From contig JAFGJM010000058.1 of assembly GCA_016929095.1 (NCBI GenBank), positions 1-32,470 on the forward strand: a stretch of DNA of 32,470 nt, read 5' to 3'. The translations under genes and the position numbers were made by a program. This document shows, piece by piece, positions 23,983-32,340 of the stretch; position 1 is the first letter of the stretch; each line of letters begins with the position of its first letter. A model generated the notes under the pieces. That model was given only the letters and a program-made list of their open reading frames with translations, was not told the DNA's origin and did no database searches. The DNA comes from Anaerolineales bacterium. GTDB taxonomy: Bacteria; Chloroflexota; Anaerolineae; Anaerolineales; UBA4823.

Positions 23983-25137
23983 ATGTGTGAACATTCTGAT
24001 GATTTACAAATATTACTCGGGTTATCCGCTACAGGACACGCCAGACTATGCCCCCGGCAAGTTTTAGGCGTACGCATGGGCTTACTGGCTGGAAAAATCC
24101 TGGAAATCGATGTGCCCCAAAAAGATAAACGTCTTTTCACTTTTTCCGAAATTAACGGTTGTGGTGCAGGCGGGATTTCTGCAGCGACCGGCTGCAGTGT
24201 TGATCGACGAACCATGCGTATCATGGATTATGGAAAAATGGCTGCCACATTCGTGGATACTCAAACCGGAAAAGCCATCCGCATTGTGCCTCATCCAACC
24301 TGCAGGGATCGCGCGGTAGAGATATCCCCCGAATTTAAAAAACGGTGGGATTGCCAATTGGTGGGTTACCAGCGTATGCCGGATGAAGAGTTAATGGTTG
24401 TGGAACCGGTACAGCTCACTGTCTCACTCGAGAAAATCATCAGTAAACCTGGTCTTATCGCAATCTGTGAAAAATGTGGAGAAGAGATAACCAACGGTAG
24501 AGAGGTCGTCCAAGACGGAAAAATTCTATGCAAACCCTGCGCTGGAGATTCATATTATGTCAGCGATGCCAGGTCTTCCGAGAAATGCGCTTCCTGGGAA
24601 GAATATGTTTCAGATTTGAAACTCTATTTAAACAACAACCATCATATCATCCCCGTCGTCACAATCATCGGGAAGTCCGGTTCCGGAAAAACCACATTAA
24701 TGGAAAAACTGATAGCCGTGTTGAAATCCCGTAATTATCGCATTGGCACGGTAAAACACCATTCACATGCCGGTTTCGAAATCGATTACCCCGGCAAAGA
24801 TAGCTATCGTCATGCGGCAGCAGGCAGCCAGCATGTGATCATTGTCGCGCCGGATAAGATCGCTTCGTATCACGCTATTGATGAAAAATTAACATTGGAT
24901 GAAATTGTTGCAGAAATTAAAGATGTGGATATCATTTTGGTAGAAGGCTACCGCAAGATGGATAAACCATCTCTGGAAGTTTATCGATCAGAGAACAGCA
25001 CTGAATTGATCGGTAGTCCGGAACAGCGCTTTGCCGTGGCGGCTGATGTACCGCTGGATTTAGGCGTCCCTTGGTTTTCATTAAACGATATAGAAGGAAT
25101 AGCCAACCTCATAGAGCAGCGATTTTTGATTAAATAA
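23983..25137 (+). CDS. mobB: FmdE-zinc finger-MobB fusion protein
   Basis: A 384-residue three-part protein. Residues 1-150 are an FmdE domain (GHARLCPRQVLGVRMG, NGCGAGGISAATGC), named for formylmethanofuran dehydrogenase subunit E and found near Mo/W enzymes. Residues 162-186 form a treble-clef zinc finger (Cys162, Cys165, Cys183, Cys186). Residues 222-384 are MobB: Walker A GKSGSGKT at 230-237, the diagnostic VKHHSHAGFEIDYPGKDSYRHAAAGS region and DIILVEGYRK. MobB binds GTP and aids molybdopterin guanine dinucleotide formation or insertion. It is the last gene of the riboswitch operon, and its presence independently ties the ECF transporter to Mo/W cofactor metabolism. The symbol applies to the C-terminal part only. 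Confidence 0.92.
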   Translation: MCEHSDDLQILLGLSATGHARLCPRQVLGVRMGLLAGKILEIDVPQKDKRLFTFSEINGCGAGGISAATGCSVDRRTMRIMDYGKMAATFVDTQTGKAIRIVPHPTCRDRAVEISPEFKKRWDCQLVGYQRMPDEELMVVEPVQLTVSLEKIISKPGLIAICEKCGEEITNGREVVQDGKILCKPCAGDSYYVSDARSSEKCASWEEYVSDLKLYLNNNHHIIPVVTIIGKSGSGKTTLMEKLIAVLKSRNYRIGTVKHHSHAGFEIDYPGKDSYRHAAAGSQHVIIVAPDKIASYHAIDEKLTLDEIVAEIKDVDIILVEGYRKMDKPSLEVYRSENSTELIGSPEQRFAVAADVPLDLGVPWFSLNDIEGIANLIEQRFLIK

Positions 25138-25160
25138 CAATAGTATTAAATAACAATAGT
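25129..25160. repeat. 16-bp exact tandem duplication across two convergent stop codons
   Basis: The 16-mer attaaataacaatagt occurs twice head to tail (25129-25144 and 25145-25160). The first copy supplies the stop of the FmdE-MobB gene (taa at 25135-25137). The second supplies the stop of the convergent sensor kinase (complement of 25146-25148) and its last codons. Confidence 0.95.
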
Positions 25161-26522
25161 AAATGTAGTGCCTTTATCCAGCTCACTCTTTACGGTGATC
25201 ACGCCGCCATGCGCTTCAACCAATGATTTTGATATGGCTAACCCTAAGCCAGCTTCTCCAGATTGCTGCACACGCGCGGTATCGCCGCGAAAGGAACGCT
25301 CGAAAATATATGGTATAGATTCGGGTGAAATCCCACTCCCGTTATCCGTCACCTGAAGTTTAACTTTCCCGTCCTGAGAAAGGGCGGATAAGACAATCTC
25401 GCCTTCCTTGGGGGTATAGCGAAGTGCATTACTGACCAAATTACCCAACACTTGCGACATGCGTTCCACATCCACGTAGATGGATGGGAGATCGGGGGCA
25501 GCATCTACTTTAATCCCAATATCATGTTTTTCCGCCTGGATTTGATATGCTGTGGCGGTATATTTTAGCAGGTTGAGTGGGGATACTTCCTGGCGGGTTA
25601 GGGGTAATTCGCCCGCATCGGCCAATGATAATGTTTTTAAATCGTCTACCAAATGACCAAGATGGGTTGCTTCGGTGTGAATGATAGAAAAAATTTCCGA
25701 TGAACCGGTAAATTTCCCGTCATTCAATGCCTCAGAATAGCCCAAAATGACAGATAACGGCGTTCGCAGGTCATGGGCGATATCCGCAGTCATCTGCCGT
25801 CTAAGATTATTTGAACGAGCCAACTCAGTACTCATCTGGTTGAATGAATCTGCCAAAGTCCCAATTTCATCTTTTGAACGAACCTTTACCTGGTGTCCCA
25901 GTTCACCCTGCGCTATAACTTGCGTTGCTGTGGTTAATTCACGCAACGAGCGGGTCATGGTGAAAGCCAGAATTCCCCCCAGCAGCAGCGCCACAATCGC
26001 TGCGCCAGCCGCGCTATAAAGTGTGGCTCTGTTCACATTAATGAGAAAATTACCCTCCGGCGTCCCCGGCCGCCATCGATCAAAGACTGGATTGAATAAT
26101 AACCAGGCAATGGTTTCATCATCCACCTTGATAGGCATACCCTGCTCATACTCTGTAGCAGTGATTTCTCCCTCATTTTTACCCCTGAAATTACCAAATA
26201 TGACCTCGCCCTCGGCGCTTACCAGGGTAAATTGAGTCCTGCGTACACCTAAAGGTCCATACGTTTCCGGATTTGGGGATGTATCCGGATTTGGATGAAG
26301 ATTATCAAACGAGGGTCGAAAAACGGTTTCAATACCCTCCCAGCTATTATTTGTTTGATAATATGAGGTGATATTATTGATCAAATCTTGCTGATTTTGA
26401 TCTAGAATTAGTTGGTTGAACTGAGTTTGCGTGTGCTGGTTAACAAATAACGCCACCAGGAAAGCGCCGATAAGACCAACCAATAAAAACGCCAGGGTAA
26501 GTTTTACAACAAGGGAGTTCAC
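25146..26522 (-). CDS. Sensor histidine kinase (HAMP, HisKA, HATPase)
   Basis: A 458-residue membrane kinase. First span at residues 5-27, an extracytoplasmic sensor of about 140 residues, second span at about 168-190, then HAMP (191-243). In the HisKA domain His250 in IAHDLRTPLSVI is the phosphorylation site. The ATPase domain has N-box GNLVSNALRYTP, G1 DNGSGI and G2 GLGLAIS. It resembles BaeS/ResE-type kinases. The start is GTG, 9 bases after the response-regulator stop, so the two are one operon. The genes beside it are an exporter and a secreted repeat protein, suggesting envelope or toxic-compound sensing. No terminator is seen between it and the convergent upstream operon. Confidence 0.95.
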   Translation of the reverse strand: MNSLVVKLTLAFLLVGLIGAFLVALFVNQHTQTQFNQLILDQNQQDLINNITSYYQTNNSWEGIETVFRPSFDNLHPNPDTSPNPETYGPLGVRRTQFTLVSAEGEVIFGNFRGKNEGEITATEYEQGMPIKVDDETIAWLLFNPVFDRWRPGTPEGNFLINVNRATLYSAAGAAIVALLLGGILAFTMTRSLRELTTATQVIAQGELGHQVKVRSKDEIGTLADSFNQMSTELARSNNLRRQMTADIAHDLRTPLSVILGYSEALNDGKFTGSSEIFSIIHTEATHLGHLVDDLKTLSLADAGELPLTRQEVSPLNLLKYTATAYQIQAEKHDIGIKVDAAPDLPSIYVDVERMSQVLGNLVSNALRYTPKEGEIVLSALSQDGKVKLQVTDNGSGISPESIPYIFERSFRGDTARVQQSGEAGLGLAISKSLVEAHGGVITVKSELDKGTTFTIVI

Positions 26523-26531
26523 CGGAATTCC

Positions 26532-27224
26532 TTATACAATAGATTCTTGTTTAAAGCGGTAACCGACGCCATAAACAGTCTGGATATACTTCGGTTCAGA
26601 TGAGACAGGTTCGATTTTCGATCGCAAGTTGCGAATGTGAACATCAATGGTACGTTCGTATCCTTCGTAAGCCGTTCCTTGCAGATGATTTAACAATTCA
26701 AGCCTGGTAAAGACTCTCCCCGGAACAGCCATGAAAGTTGCCAGCAGATCGAATTCGGTGGGTGTGAGTTCTACCGTATTATCTTTTATGCGTACAATCC
26801 GCTCATTTCGATCCAAAAAAATATCTGCCGCGCGGAGTGTTTCCTGCTCATAAGACGTTTTTTCCATCCGCCGCAACACTGCTCTTACACGGGCTGTCAA
26901 CTCACGGATACTGAACGGCTTGGTCATGTAATCATCGGCGCCTAATTCCAGCCCGAGTACTTTCTCGCTCTCTTCTAATTTGGCAGTCAAAATAATGATG
27001 GGAGTATTCGCTTCGCGATTATACGTCTTTATGAATTCATAACCACCCATTTGCGGCATCATTAAATCCAAAATGATCAAATCCGGTTTTTCCTGGCGGG
27101 CGATGAACAAAGCTTCTTGCCCGTTATTTGCTGTCACCACATCAAACCCCTCCTGCGTTAGATATTGTTTTAGAAGAGTTCGTAGTTCTTTCATATCATC
27201 AACTACGAGTATTTTTTTAGACAT
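26532..27224 (-). CDS. OmpR-family response regulator
   Basis: A 230-residue regulator. Receiver domain: acidic Asp9/Asp10, phosphoacceptor Asp53 (IILDLMMP), Thr80 and Lys102 (DDYMTKPF). The C-terminal winged helix runs from about residue 128 (ELTPTEFDLL, RTIDVHIRNLRSKIE, YGVGYRF). I chose the ATG at 27224 since gaggagg stands 7 bases ahead of it. A frame extending to 27359 adds 45 residues unlike any receiver and is probably untranslated leader. It pairs with the kinase just downstream. Confidence 0.95.
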   Translation of the reverse strand: MSKKILVVDDMKELRTLLKQYLTQEGFDVVTANNGQEALFIARQEKPDLIILDLMMPQMGGYEFIKTYNREANTPIIILTAKLEESEKVLGLELGADDYMTKPFSIRELTARVRAVLRRMEKTSYEQETLRAADIFLDRNERIVRIKDNTVELTPTEFDLLATFMAVPGRVFTRLELLNHLQGTAYEGYERTIDVHIRNLRSKIEPVSSEPKYIQTVYGVGYRFKQESIV

Positions 27225-27504
27225 CGTTCCTCCTCTTTTTTGAGTGATCATGTCATTCGGTGCATATGGCGTTGCAGGATGAGATTGGGGTGAAGCTGTA
27301 CTGGCGATTTTCTTCGAAAATTTACCGGTAATTCTGTCAAATATCTGTTTGTTTTCCATTATTTTATCAATCTGTGTTCAATTTGATTATATAACATTTA
27401 ATGAAGCATTTTTTGGGTTTATTTAGGGAGCGCAGAAGTATACTGCGCTCCCTAAATTATCTTTTAGATTCTTCTATATATCACTCTGTCATATGAGAAT
27501 TGAA
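27225..27504 (-). terminator. Intergenic region with a 15-bp perfect hairpin
   Basis: No gene is seen. A perfect 15-bp inverted repeat, 27421-27435 with 27443-27457 and a 7-base loop, ends the transcript of the minus-strand repeat-protein gene. Its T run is imperfect in either direction (tatctttt on the plus side, aaataaaccc on the minus side). The rest is the AT-rich 5' region of the response regulator, where a TATAAT on the minus strand (near 27388-27393) may be its -10 box; no convincing -35 was found. Confidence 0.6.
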
Positions 27505-28491
27505 TTACGATTCGGGCGCTTCCGTTGGAACCGGGTAGGGGTTGCCTTCTCCACCTGGCCTGCCAAAACCGCCTGGTCCACCAGGACCACCACCCCGACT
27601 ATGCGCTGGCGGAGCGCCGGAGGCATTTTGATCGGCGCTGTTCTGGTCCGGAGGCTGCCCCATGCCGCCTCGGTGCATCCCGCCCATTCCAGGCATACCC
27701 TTTTCCAGATTAGCCAGGTATAAATCTGCCTGTTCCTGAGTGATCACACCATCGGATACAGCTTTAGCAATAGCCGCTTCATAAGCCGCCTGGTAAGCCT
27801 CCTGGTAGGATTCCTCTGCCATCCCAACTGCAGCGAGGATATCTTCCCAGGAAGTACCAGCCTCACGATACACTTTTAATTCTTCTTCTGAAATTCCCAA
27901 GGCTTCCACCTGTAAAGCCCGAGGATTGATATAGTCTCTTAATGCCTGGTTGACCTCCATCAAATCTAACTGTTCTTGGGTGATATCACCGTTTTCAACC
28001 GCAGCAGCTTGCATTAATTCTCTCGCTTGTTCCCGGGCAGCTTTTAGATCGTCCAAAGTAATACCCAAAGCTTCTGCCAGATATGCGTCATAATCGATCG
28101 TATTTTCAGTTTGCGATTCGCCTGGACGACCACGGCCACCGAATCCAAACCATCTAAAACCTTTATCGCTACTAAGCATTTCATCGGCTTGTTCCTGGGT
28201 GATCAAGCCCTGGTCTATCGCGGCTTGAATAGCGGCTGCGGTTGCTTCTTGCTGGGCAGCATCCAGTTCATCTTCCGTGATGCCCAAAGCTTCGACAAGG
28301 TATTTTTGCTCGTCAGCGTGATTTCCGCGGGGACCACCTTTTCCACCTTGTGGATCAAATCCCTGAGGTTCAGTTCCTTCATCGGAAGCTTTTACATTCA
28401 CATATGAAATAAAAGCCATCGATCCTAAAGCCAATGTGGTAATGATCACGCCGCCTAGTATTGTGGCAATAATTTTTTTCGTTTTTTCCAT
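27505..28491 (-). CDS. Secreted/anchored protein with three LGI-TQEQAD repeats
   Basis: A 328-residue protein. A signal peptide or anchor spans about residues 5-32 (IIATILGGVIITTLALGSMAFI). Three repeats of about 40-60 residues follow, each built as EALGI(T/S)xxEL/DL...G.(I)TQEQxD, a pattern like DUF2680-type bacterial surface proteins. The C-terminal 65 residues are low complexity, rich in Gly, Pro, Met and His (GMGGMHRGGMG, GGGPGGPGGFGRPGG). The ATG at 28491 is used; a GTG at 28506 adds five residues, and neither has ideal Shine-Dalgarno spacing. It sits divergent to the exporter operon, beside the two-component system. The Met/His-rich tail might bind metal. Function is not established. 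Confidence 0.82.
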   Translation of the reverse strand: MEKTKKIIATILGGVIITTLALGSMAFISYVNVKASDEGTEPQGFDPQGGKGGPRGNHADEQKYLVEALGITEDELDAAQQEATAAAIQAAIDQGLITQEQADEMLSSDKGFRWFGFGGRGRPGESQTENTIDYDAYLAEALGITLDDLKAAREQARELMQAAAVENGDITQEQLDLMEVNQALRDYINPRALQVEALGISEEELKVYREAGTSWEDILAAVGMAEESYQEAYQAAYEAAIAKAVSDGVITQEQADLYLANLEKGMPGMGGMHRGGMGQPPDQNSADQNASGAPPAHSRGGGPGGPGGFGRPGGEGNPYPVPTEAPES

Positions 28492-28531
28492 ATTTATTTT
28501 TTTCACTCCTTTTTACTTCTTCAGCTATTGG

Positions 28532-28712
28532 TCGAATCGTTCGATCAAATTTGATCTGTGAGTAGGATATCAAACGCCTGTTTAGAAAATATGAAGAAGT
28601 GATTTGGATTAAGTTTAGAATAACGCTTGCAGTATCCCCTTTCAAACCTGAAAAAAATATTTATATAACCTACATAACATCTTAATAATTTCTAAAGATG
28701 TTTTTTTTAGAA
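28532..28712. promoter_or_regulatory. Regulatory region between the repeat protein and the exporter
   Basis: Two palindromes overlap: tcgaa-tcg-ttcga (28532-28544) and the perfect 14-bp gatcaaatttgatc (28543-28556). The heptamer TTTAGAA occurs at 28581, 28614 (33 bp later) and 28706, and inverted at 28690-28696. A possible plus-strand promoter is TTCAAA (28641-28646), 17 bases, TATAAC (28664-28669). The response regulator encoded nearby is the obvious binder, by inference. Confidence 0.45.
28676..28708 (+). terminator. AT-rich hairpin with T8 run in the exporter leader (attenuator candidate)
   Basis: An 8-bp stem, 28676-28683 with 28695-28702, and an 11-base loop are followed by eight T (overlapping the stem end). 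It lies downstream of the putative promoter and 52 bases before the MacA-like start codon, a place for attenuation. The stem is AT-rich, so it may be weak. Confidence 0.4.
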
Positions 28713-28759
28713 TGAACACAGCTTTAGACAGTCTGAGGAATTATTAGGAGTATAAGTCA

Positions 28760-30229
28760 ATGTCAAAAAACAAACCTTTTAGCAAGATAATTACTCTATT
28801 TTCGAAAAATGAATATAAGATTTTCAAATTTACATTAAAAAAGCAATTGTTTTGGGTACTTATTGTTGTTTTATTCATTGTCGCGGGCGGTGCTACATAT
28901 TACTACTACACTTTAACCGCAGATAAAAAAGCAGCCGAAGAGGAATCAACGCTTCAGACTGCGGTAGCCTATAACGGAGAAATGGTCGTCATGGCAAGCG
29001 GCACTGGCAGTGTCATTGCCGCATCCGAAATCGACATGGCTTTTGAATATGACGGCACGCTTACCGAACTCAGTGTATACGTCGGCGATAAAGTAAAAAA
29101 GGGTGACAGCCTGGCAAAATTACAAACCGAATACACAGAAGAAGAAATACAAGCGGAAATTGCCAGCGCCGAATTAGCCGTCACCCAGGCACAAAATAGC
29201 CTGGAATCGCTATATGTGACTGCAGAAGCCAATAAAACATCAGCATTGAATGATATTTCCACCTACGCCGAGGAAGTGCGTGACGCGCAATATGATGTCG
29301 ATAACTACCTCATGCCTTCGTCATTGCAAGGCATGGACCCGATCGAAGCGTTGGATTACACAAAAGAACAATTAGATGAAGCCCGCGAGGCTTTTGAACC
29401 CTATAAATTCGATGAGCAAAACAATAGCACTCGTCGGGCATTACTGGAACTTTATAACCAGGCTCAATCCAACTACAACTCAGCAGTCTCCCGTTTGCAA
29501 TATCAATATATTTTAGAAGTTGCCGAAGCCAACCTGGAAAAAGCCAGAACAGAATATGAAGCCTATAAAGACGGTCCCACCGAGACCGAATTAGCGGAAG
29601 CTGACCAACAAATTGCCAGCGCAGAAGCGGATTTAGCTTCTGCGAAGAAGATGGAATCGGTCGTCGAATTAGTCGCGCCATGGGATGGTACGGTTACGGC
29701 TATCAGCGCCGATGTGGGCGAATATCTGGGCACTACATCTTTCCTTACCCTGGCTGATCTGGATAACCCGGTTTTAGAGGTTTCATTGGACGAATCCGAC
29801 ATGGAATTGGTAGCTCTTGGTTACACGGCAGAAATCGTTTTCGATGCCCTTCCCGATGTGGTTTACACAGGCACAGTGACGACGATTGACCCGAGCGTAA
29901 CAACGCAATCTAATGTAAACACGATCACTGCTTTAGTGAAACTGGACAAAACCCAATTGGCCGAAGACACCACACTTCCCATTGGCTTGAGCGCCGCGGT
30001 AGATATTATCGCCGGACAGGCAGAAAATGCCGTATTGATAACTCTGGACGCATTACGCGATCTGGGTGACGGAGAATACGCTGTATTTGTTTTGGAAAAC
30101 GACGAACCGGTACTGCGCACAGTAACCGTTGGATTGATGGATGCCACCATGGTTCAAATCACAAGCGGATTGCAGGCTGGTGAGATTGTCACCACAGGCA
30201 CCATGCAAACCACCAGCTCAGGTAACTAA
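28760..30229 (+). CDS. MacA/HlyD-type membrane fusion protein
   Basis: A 489-residue periplasmic-adaptor-like subunit of an ABC exporter. One N-terminal span at residues 31-50 anchors it. A biotinyl-lipoyl half motif (VYVGDKVKKGDSLAKL) follows, then a long coiled coil from about residues 125-290 (Ala/Glu/Gln-rich). The second lipoyl half is VVELVAPWDGTVTAISADVGEYL, followed by the beta-barrel and membrane-proximal domains. A ttaggag lies ahead of the ATG. The ATPase gene comes 87 bases later. In a single-membrane cell such proteins link to a MacB-like permease without an outer-membrane channel. Confidence 0.93.
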   Translation: MSKNKPFSKIITLFSKNEYKIFKFTLKKQLFWVLIVVLFIVAGGATYYYYTLTADKKAAEEESTLQTAVAYNGEMVVMASGTGSVIAASEIDMAFEYDGTLTELSVYVGDKVKKGDSLAKLQTEYTEEEIQAEIASAELAVTQAQNSLESLYVTAEANKTSALNDISTYAEEVRDAQYDVDNYLMPSSLQGMDPIEALDYTKEQLDEAREAFEPYKFDEQNNSTRRALLELYNQAQSNYNSAVSRLQYQYILEVAEANLEKARTEYEAYKDGPTETELAEADQQIASAEADLASAKKMESVVELVAPWDGTVTAISADVGEYLGTTSFLTLADLDNPVLEVSLDESDMELVALGYTAEIVFDALPDVVYTGTVTTIDPSVTTQSNVNTITALVKLDKTQLAEDTTLPIGLSAAVDIIAGQAENAVLITLDALRDLGDGEYAVFVLENDEPVLRTVTVGLMDATMVQITSGLQAGEIVTTGTMQTTSSGN

Positions 30230-30316
30230 TAGTATGTTTTATTGTTCTGAGGTAATAAATACAACACAACTTTTAATCAATTCTTATTCCTCACATACAA
30301 TGATCAGGTGAATTAA

Positions 30317-31063
30317 ATGACGAAAAAAACGATTATTAAAATTTTAGACCTAACCAAAATATACGGTCTTGGTGACATCCAGGTCAGGGCATTAGACAAT
30401 GTGAACTTAACAGTAACAGAAGGTGAGTTTGTAGCGATCATGGGACCTTCCGGGTCAGGCAAGAGCACATTGATGAACATCCTTGGCTGCCTGGATAGAC
30501 CCACCGAAGGTAAATATTATCTAGCAGGTGAAGATGTAAGCGAACTGGATAAAGTACAGTTAGCGACCATTCGAAATAAAAAGCTCGGCTTTATTTTTCA
30601 ATCATATAATCTGCTCCCACGGGTTAGCGCCCTCGAGAATGTCATGCTCCCCCTTTTATACGACAGCATGCAGGATATCTCAGGTGAAGAACAGCATGAC
30701 CGGGCATTAAAATCACTTGAAGCCGTCGGGTTGGCAGAACGTGTACAGCACCAGCCTCATGAGCTGTCCGGAGGTCAAAGCCAGCGAGTCGCCATTGCCC
30801 GGGCGTTGGTCAACGAACCGGTTTTGATCCTGGCAGATGAACCTACCGGAAATCTAGACACGAAATCCAGTGTAGAAATTTTAAGTATCTTAACCAAACT
30901 TCACGGTGAAGGAAGAACGATCGTCATGGTAACCCATGAAGATGACATCGCCTCCTTTGCCCAACGCATCATTCGCTTCCGTGACGGTCGCATTGATTAC
31001 GATAAACCAAACGGTCATAAGCCGGTTCACCTGTATAAGAAAGAGGTGGATCATGAACTCTAG
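30317..31063 (+). CDS. MacB/LolD-type ABC transporter ATPase
   Basis: A 248-residue ATPase with Walker [10 protein letters not shown] (residues 43-51), Q-loop [10 protein letters not shown], signature [15 protein letters not shown], Walker [13 protein letters not shown] and H-loop VTHE. This is the standard signature set of the MacB/LolD/FtsE group. It is a separate polypeptide from the permease, whereas in E. coli MacB the two are fused. Its 3' end overlaps the permease gene by 11 bases. Confidence 0.95.
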   Translation: MTKKTIIKILDLTKIYGLGDIQVRALDNVNLTVTEGEFVAIMGPSGSGKSTLMNILGCLDRPTEGKYYLAGEDVSELDKVQLATIRNKKLGFIFQSYNLLPRVSALENVMLPLLYDSMQDISGEEQHDRALKSLEAVGLAERVQHQPHELSGGQSQRVAIARALVNEPVLILADEPTGNLDTKSSVEILSILTKLHGEGRTIVMVTHEDDIASFAQRIIRFRDGRIDYDKPNGHKPVHLYKKEVDHEL

Positions 31064-32282
31064 GAAAGTTTTTCGTATTGCCTGGGAAGGACTTACCCGC
31101 AATAAAGTACGCTCCCTCCTGACCATGTTGGGCGTCATCATCGGTGTTGCGGCGGTCATCATCATGGTCTCGGTGAGCGCCGGAACAGAAGCTACCATCG
31201 CCGAACAAATTCAAGGATTAGGCACCAACCTGGTTTTCATCCAGGAAGGTTTTAGCCGTATGGGTCCCGGAGAAAAACAAACAGGCAGCGGGTTAACCAT
31301 GGAAGACGCTGAAGCCATCAAAGAGAATATCACCGGTGTTTCCGGAGTGGTGGTAGAACAAAATTCATCCGAAACAGTGAAATACAGCGGTACGAGCATG
31401 GATGAAGTATCGATTTTGGGGACCACGGTTGATTTCCCTGAAGTACGCGACATGACCATTGCAGAAGGGCGTTATTTTTCTCAAACGGAACTCGACCGTA
31501 AAACCAAGGTGGCAGTTCTAGGTGCTACCCTGGCTGAAGAGCTGTTCGGTGATGGCACAGCCGTTGGGCAGATGATCACGGTGGGTACTGTGAAAATGAC
31601 CGTGATCGGCGTGATGGAAGAAAAAGGATCCACCGGCGGGGTGGACTATAACAGTAATGTGTTTATTCCGATCACCGTCTCCTTCACCAAATTCAATTAT
31701 GACCCGTTTGCACGTATGACCGGCAACAGGGTTCGGATGATCTATGTGGCCGTAGAAAACGAAGAGGATATCGAAGACACCATCTATCAGATCGAACTCC
31801 TGCTTGCTAAACGACATGATGTTTCACTGGACAGTCTGGATTTCACAGCCACCACACAAGATGACATCATCGAGACGCAAGAATCAACCACCGCGGCCTT
31901 CCGCAGTTTACTTGGCTGGGTTGCCGGGGTTTCATTACTGGTAGGCGGAATCGGCATCATGAATATCATGCTGGTAAGCGTGACAGAAAGGACGCGCGAG
32001 ATCGGTATCCGCCAATCTGTGGGCGCTACGCCGTCCGATATTCGCTGGCAATTTCTGACGGAGGCTTTATTGCTGAGTCTGGTAGGAGGGTTAATTGGCG
32101 TGGCATCCGGTATTGGAGGCGCAAAAATTTTCGGAGCCCTTGGCGATATGCGTACGGTTGTTTCAATGAGTTCTGTATTTATCGCCTTTTCATCTGCCGC
32201 GGCTGTAGGCGTTTTCTTTGGATACTATCCGGCAAATAAAGCTGCCCAATTAGACCCTATTGAAGCTTTACGACACGAATAA
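31053..32282 (+). CDS. MacB-type ABC permease (FtsX/MacB core)
   Basis: A 409-residue permease. N-terminal span at residues 21-42 (LLTMLGVIIGVAAVIIMVSVSAG), a large extracytoplasmic MacB-PCD domain of about 220 residues, and three C-terminal spans including the family mark ERTREIGIRQSVGATPSDI. I chose the ATG at 31053, overlapping the ATPase stop, over a longer frame from 30936 that lies inside the ATPase gene. Together with the MacA-like protein it forms a mechanotransmission-type exporter of peptides, lipids or toxic compounds. The substrate is unknown. Confidence 0.94.
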   Translation: MNSRKVFRIAWEGLTRNKVRSLLTMLGVIIGVAAVIIMVSVSAGTEATIAEQIQGLGTNLVFIQEGFSRMGPGEKQTGSGLTMEDAEAIKENITGVSGVVVEQNSSETVKYSGTSMDEVSILGTTVDFPEVRDMTIAEGRYFSQTELDRKTKVAVLGATLAEELFGDGTAVGQMITVGTVKMTVIGVMEEKGSTGGVDYNSNVFIPITVSFTKFNYDPFARMTGNRVRMIYVAVENEEDIEDTIYQIELLLAKRHDVSLDSLDFTATTQDDIIETQESTTAAFRSLLGWVAGVSLLVGGIGIMNIMLVSVTERTREIGIRQSVGATPSDIRWQFLTEALLLSLVGGLIGVASGIGGAKIFGALGDMRTVVSMSSVFIAFSSAAAVGVFFGYYPANKAAQLDPIEALRHE

Positions 32283-32340
32283 GAATTACATATATGAGGT
32301 CATCGTATTTTAAGAAGCTAAATATTTATGGAGAAAGAAA

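Noticed and set aside
27225..27359. 45-residue N-terminal extension of the response regulator
   Set aside because: The ideal ribosome-binding site and the conserved receiver start both point to the ATG at 27224.
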